Shown here piece by piece: positions 5,350 to 9,027 of a DNA stretch of 9,027 bases; within the stretch, counting starts at the first letter, position 1; the number at the start of each line of letters is the position of its first letter. The stretch is from Candidatus Pacearchaeota archaeon (lineage in GTDB: Archaea > Nanobdellota > Nanobdellia > Pacearchaeales > GW2011-AR1), in the NCBI GenBank assembly GCA_002688875.1, contig NZDU01000036.1, forward strand, positions 1 through 9,027, written 5' to 3'. The notes beneath the pieces were generated by a model. It saw only the letters and a list, made by a program, of their open reading frames with translations, was not told the origin of the DNA and did no database searches. A program made the position numbers and the translations under genes.

Positions 5350-8300
5350 AAGGTAGTTTAGTTGGGTTATTAAGCAAGAATGTTGCTTCTGGTCCTGTTG
5401 CCCCTTGCAATCCTTTTCCGTCACCTGCTGTTGATGTACCTTGGTTTACCCAAACTTTACCTGTTTTTCTTATTATTTCAACTTTTCCTCCACTAATTGG
5501 AGCAGTTGTAAATGTAATATATGCTGTTGATCCATCAAAACTAAATCCACTTGTTTGTTTTATACCACCAACAAATACAGTACAATCATTTCCACTTGCT
5601 AAAGGTATAAATGTAGTTGAATCAGCATCAAACAATAAAAATTGTGTTGTTAATCCATCTGCTGTATGTGTACAGATGGTAGTAGTATCAGAATATCCTG
5701 GAATTGTTTGACTTGCACCCGAATCAATTACATCTGTACCTATTGCATAGGTATTTAAAGCACCTGTTCCTAAAGTACCTCTCATAATTTGTCCTAAACT
5801 ATTTTCACTTAAATCTCTTATAAAGTATGTAATACGTTCATTATTAATAAAAATAATACCAGGTACATTTAAATTAGGGTCTGGTTCAGGTAAAACTGAA
5901 GCATCATTTACAAATATTTCTATATCTGTAATATCAAGTACTTTTGCTAATTTTGTATTACCAGCATCTGCAATTCTCTTATAATGATATCTATTAATCA
6001 TGTCTTTAAATATTCTATACCCAATTGCTTCTTCTATTTTTGTTGTTGATATTGATGTTACTGTAATAACATCTGCATTTGAATACGATGACCTTGGTAT
6101 GTATAATTGATCATTTTTTAGACTGTAAGTTACACCTGCTATTAATTTTTCACCATTATATGTTACCCACAAATAATCTGTATTAGTTGGTGTACGTGAT
6201 AATGTATAATAACCACCTCTGTTAGAATCAACTTGTGCTACCGCTGTATCAAATCCTAACTTATACACATAAGCAGTATTTCCTGGTGCGGCACCGGATG
6301 CTTCAAGTTGAACAGTATTTCCTAACAGAATAGCATTAAACGTTGCTACTGTTCCTGAAGATTTTTGTCCATATTGTACATGACTTACATTTCCACTTTT
6401 CGCCGCTACATGGATTGTTGCAAATTCATATTCTCCTCCACTTGTTTTAATTAAAACTTGATAATAAGCACCATCAAAATTAGAAGTAGTTAAATCAAAA
6501 GAATCTAATACTACTGCTGATGTACTAACTGAAACAGCACCGACAAATTCTATTCCAGTATCATTTGTTGTTGCAGTTGAAGTTCCTAACTTATTTGCAA
6601 TACCAAACACACCTACAGAACCAGTTGTGGTATTAATTACTTTTAATGCTAAAGTTGTTCCTGAATGACTTACAGAAAACGTATTTCTTGTTGTCGACCC
6701 ATCTGCATTAAACAAATTATATTGGGCAATATAAGGTGTTGTTCCATTATACGCGATTGTTAATTGTGTAGATTCAGTATTTGTTCCATCCTTTATGCTT
6801 AAAAATATTTCAGCACCGGTATAATCAGTAGTACTTAATTCAAATAATGTAGTTTGATTTGATCCAGTACTTGTATATTGTTTTGTAAACGTTTCTTGAT
6901 TTGAACTTAAAGGTGATGAAGCAGTTGAGGACGTTGCTAATATTGTCATTCTATGTGCTTTAAGTTTAGTTACATTATCTGGTGCTGTAGCAGTTATAGT
7001 AACTACACCTGAACTAACAGTTGCGACGTATGTCATAAATTTTGCAACATTGGTCGCTACCACGGTACCAAATTTTGTTAAACCTACATCAGTGCCATCT
7101 GATGTTACTGTTAACATAGTAGTTTCTGTATCATCTGAAGAATTTGTGGCTGATATAAAATATTGAGCAGATGAAATTAAAGAATTATTCCATGTATCAA
7201 TTACTGTACCTGTAGATGTTACTGGGTTACCAGTTATTAATGTTTGATACGTACCGAGTTGTACATCTACTAAAGACGATGATTTAAATAATTCAGTTCT
7301 TATTCCAAGTTGATCATGATTTGTAAATGATGTAACTCTAATCTCATCATTTAATGTTCCTGCCGATGTTAATACAATATTAGAACCTTCAATAATATAA
7401 TCATGTCCAATTTTTACAACAATTGCAATACCATCACCATCTGCTGGTCTAGTATTAAAGTATACAACACCAGTCCCAGTAACTACCGCGGCATCTGAAG
7501 TAACATTTATCGCATCAGCATTCTCATCATTTTGGTCTGCAGTTACACCTATAGTATTTAAAAACCAATCCTCATTAATAGATTGTCTTGCACCATTTAA
7601 ATAAACTTCAACATCAGAAGTGTTTGGTATTCCGGCTAAATTCATAACTGTTGGTACATTGAATGCGTATGTGGTTCCGTCGCCTGAGTAATATGCAGTA
7701 TCTGGTGGATTTAATCTATTGCCATTACGTTCTACGATTACTGTATTATGCAATGGTCCAAAATCTGCTGGAGTTTGAGATAATGCATACGTTAACGTTG
7801 ACCCATCTGCTGTTAATGTTTGAGTATTAACTTGTGAATATGTTTGTTCACCAGCATCAGCATCAAATAATGTAATTTGTATTGTTGATCCACTTGCCGG
7901 TGCTGAACTAAACACAATATCGGTTGATGCACTATCTGAACCTTCTTGTACTGTAACAGCCTGAGTTGCACCATTTACTGTTGCAAATGCTGTTTTAGTA
8001 AGATTAACAGTTGAATCTGCTAACGAGTATGGTACTGGCAAATTAAATGTTGTTGACGTACCATCTCCTGTAAATGATCTTTTAATTGTAATTTTAGAAC
8101 CTGATATACTAAAACTTTGTATTGTAATAAGTTGCCCTAATAATGGTGCTACAAGAAAACTAATTGTGTTATTTGCTCCAACAGTATAGTCAACTGTTGA
8201 ATCATTTGCATCTAATCTACGTCTTAAATTACCATCAACCCAAACAAATACAGCATCTTCATCTGCTGGTGTTTGCCCAATTGCAAATAATGTAGTTGTA

Positions 8301-9027
8301 CCGTCACCTGTATGACTATTTGTTCTCATAATTGGAGAACCCATTGATGGATTTGTATAAACTTTCATATCAAGTGTATCAAAAGATGTTCCAGGAACCA
8401 CTTCTTCTGGTGCGTATGCTGAAAACTCATCTACAAATTGATTTCCTTCTACTTGTACGTTTGCTGGATTTGTACCTGCTAAACTATTTGTAAAGCCTAC
8501 ACCATCTACATATTTGTCTAAACCTAATTCATATGATGGTGTTGGCACACCTTCGTCATCGATTATTAAACCATCAAATGGTATATCACCATATGAATGC
8601 ATATCGTATGCTCCTTCTTGATCAAACGTTGGTCCAAGAACTTGTGTACCTGGATATTCTAATCCAGTCATTAACTGACCATACATTACTGTACTTGAAT
8701 CTTGTACACCAGGCATACCTGCTGTAGTTGAATAATGTGCTTTAATATAATCAACTGCTGACCATTCTTGCAAGTATGCTGTTATATTTGTTGTTGTTGA
8801 ACTATCTGCTAACGTTACAGCATCTGTAAACAATGTACCTGATTTATGTGTTGCTGTAATATAATAAATTTCGTTATTATAACGAATATTCTGACCGGCA
8901 GTAAAGTCTGTTGATGCTGTCCATTCTGTAATTGTATCTGTAGAAATAACTGTACTACCTGTTAATCTATTAAATTGTAAAGTAGTTGTCATATTTCTTA
9001 CTTTAGCATTGTCTATTTGAGCATAAA
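5348..9027 (-). CDS. very large tail/baseplate structural protein, C-terminal part (probably continues past right edge)
   Basis: At least 1214 residues are visible from the ATG at 8992. The frame stays open for 11 more codons (YAQIDNAKVRN) to the edge, and that ATG has no ribosome binding site or late promoter, so the true start is probably outside. Numbering from 8992: 24-52 is a W....F.AGQNIRYNNEIYYI...H.SG module resembling small carbohydrate-binding folds. At 194-209 is APEEVVPGTSFDTLDM, a motif I recall from giant structural proteins of T4-like cyanophages. GDG(T/S)-TxF beta modules begin near 228, 308, 395 and 436. Three related modules span 597-915. At 986-1100 is a conserved region with GYRIFKDMINRYHYKRI, IIFINNERITYF and IMRGTLGTGA. 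Another beta module (1108-1177) and a GLQGATGPEATFLLNNP tail end it. It is probably an elongated tail or baseplate component; enzymatic activity is not evident. Confidence 0.85.
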   Translation of the reverse strand, partial: YAQIDNAKVRNMTTTLQFNRLTGSTVISTDTITEWTASTDFTAGQNIRYNNEIYYITATHKSGTLFTDAVTLADSSTTTNITAYLQEWSAVDYIKAHYSTTAGMPGVQDSSTVMYGQLMTGLEYPGTQVLGPTFDQEGAYDMHSYGDIPFDGLIIDDEGVPTPSYELGLDKYVDGVGFTNSLAGTNPANVQVEGNQFVDEFSAYAPEEVVPGTSFDTLDMKVYTNPSMGSPIMRTNSHTGDGTTTLFAIGQTPADEDAVFVWVDGNLRRRLDANDSTVDYTVGANNTISFLVAPLLGQLITIQSFSISGSKITIKRSFTGDGTSTTFNLPVPYSLADSTVNLTKTAFATVNGATQAVTVQEGSDSASTDIVFSSAPASGSTIQITLFDADAGEQTYSQVNTQTLTADGSTLTYALSQTPADFGPLHNTVIVERNGNRLNPPDTAYYSGDGTTYAFNVPTVMNLAGIPNTSDVEVYLNGARQSINEDWFLNTIGVTADQNDENADAINVTSDAAVVTGTGVVYFNTRPADGDGIAIVVKIGHDYIIEGSNIVLTSAGTLNDEIRVTSFTNHDQLGIRTELFKSSSLVDVQLGTYQTLITGNPVTSTGTVIDTWNNSLISSAQYFISATNSSDDTETTMLTVTSDGTDVGLTKFGTVVATNVAKFMTYVATVSSGVVTITATAPDNVTKLKAHRMTILATSSTASSPLSSNQETFTKQYTSTGSNQTTLFELSTTDYTGAEIFLSIKDGTNTESTQLTIAYNGTTPYIAQYNLFNADGSTTRNTFSVSHSGTTLALKVINTTTGSVGVFGIANKLGTSTATTNDTGIEFVGAVSVSTSAVVLDSFDLTTSNFDGAYYQVLIKTSGGEYEFATIHVAAKSGNVSHVQYGQKSSGTVATFNAILLGNTVQLEASGAAPGNTAYVYKLGFDTAVAQVDSNRGGYYTLSRTPTNTDYLWVTYNGEKLIAGVTYSLKNDQLYIPRSSYSNADVITVTSISTTKIEEAIGYRIFKDMINRYHYKRIADAGNTKLAKVLDITDIEIFVNDASVLPEPDPNLNVPGIIFINNERITYFIRDLSENSLGQIMRGTLGTGALNTYAIGTDVIDSGASQTIPGYSDTTTICTHTADGLTTQFLLFDADSTTFIPLASGNDCTVFVGGIKQTSGFSFDGSTAYITFTTAPISGGKVEIIRKTGKVWVNQGTSTAGDGKGLQGATGPEATFLLNNPTKLP
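6248..7204 (-). repeat. three degenerate tandem beta modules in the large structural protein
   Basis: Residues about 597-680, 715-800 and 826-915 (counted from the ATG at 8992) share one layout: a start like V.D.....(S/T)....AxY.(I/V), an acidic E..(T/E)...L/I.V strand, a DGT/NGT or KSG turn, a T/F.A or TFS strand, then a G.(V/T)..(I/L)..(A/N) strand. Spacing is roughly 110-118 residues. I recall this module as common and repeated in giant virion proteins of T4-like marine phages. Similarity among the three copies is low, which fits old duplications. Confidence 0.55.

Overview
The window looks like a late virion-structure operon from a marine, T4-like contractile-tailed phage (a myovirus of the cyanophage / SAR11-phage type). 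The reasons are these. The DNA is strongly AT-rich. Every convincing gene lies on the minus strand and is packed with gaps of at most about 30 bases or with stop/start overlaps. The proteins are long, Gly/Ser/Thr/Asp-rich beta-type virion proteins whose motifs I recognise from T4-like marine phages. Copies or near-copies of the T4 late-promoter element TATAAATA sit just upstream of several starts. The family assignment is from memory of sequence style, not from a search; the host cannot be read from the window.

Layout in the direction of transcription (right to left). (1) 9027-5348: a very large tail/baseplate-type structural protein, whose reading frame is still open at the right edge and so probably starts outside the window. 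(2) 5325-4663: a 220-residue structural protein. (3) 4639-2837: a 600-residue tail-fibre/adhesin-like protein. (4) 2837-2334: a probable 2-oxoglutarate/Fe(II) oxygenase, joined to gene 3 by a TAATG stop/start overlap. (5) 2334-1858: a small charged protein, again joined by TAATG, possibly a fibre-assembly factor. (6) 1848-289: a second fibre-like protein, a paralogue of gene 3 with a different C-terminal domain. (7) 259-1: the start of another small virion protein that runs off the left edge.

Together the genes look like a distal-tail/host-recognition cassette: a large structural protein, a small partner, and two related fibres. Between the fibres lie an enzyme and a small protein that are translationally tied to the first fibre. 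Promoter-like ATAAATA elements precede genes 2, 3 and 6, which lack a well-placed ribosome binding site. The start of gene 7 and the coupled gene 5 have clear AGG-type sites, and the coupled gene 4 has an AGGA very close to its start. No intergenic stretch exceeds about 30 bases. I saw no RNA genes, CRISPR arrays, insertion sequences or attachment sites.

The least described parts are the enzyme-in-adhesin-operon arrangement, the modular exchange between the two fibre paralogues, and the short-leader late transcripts.
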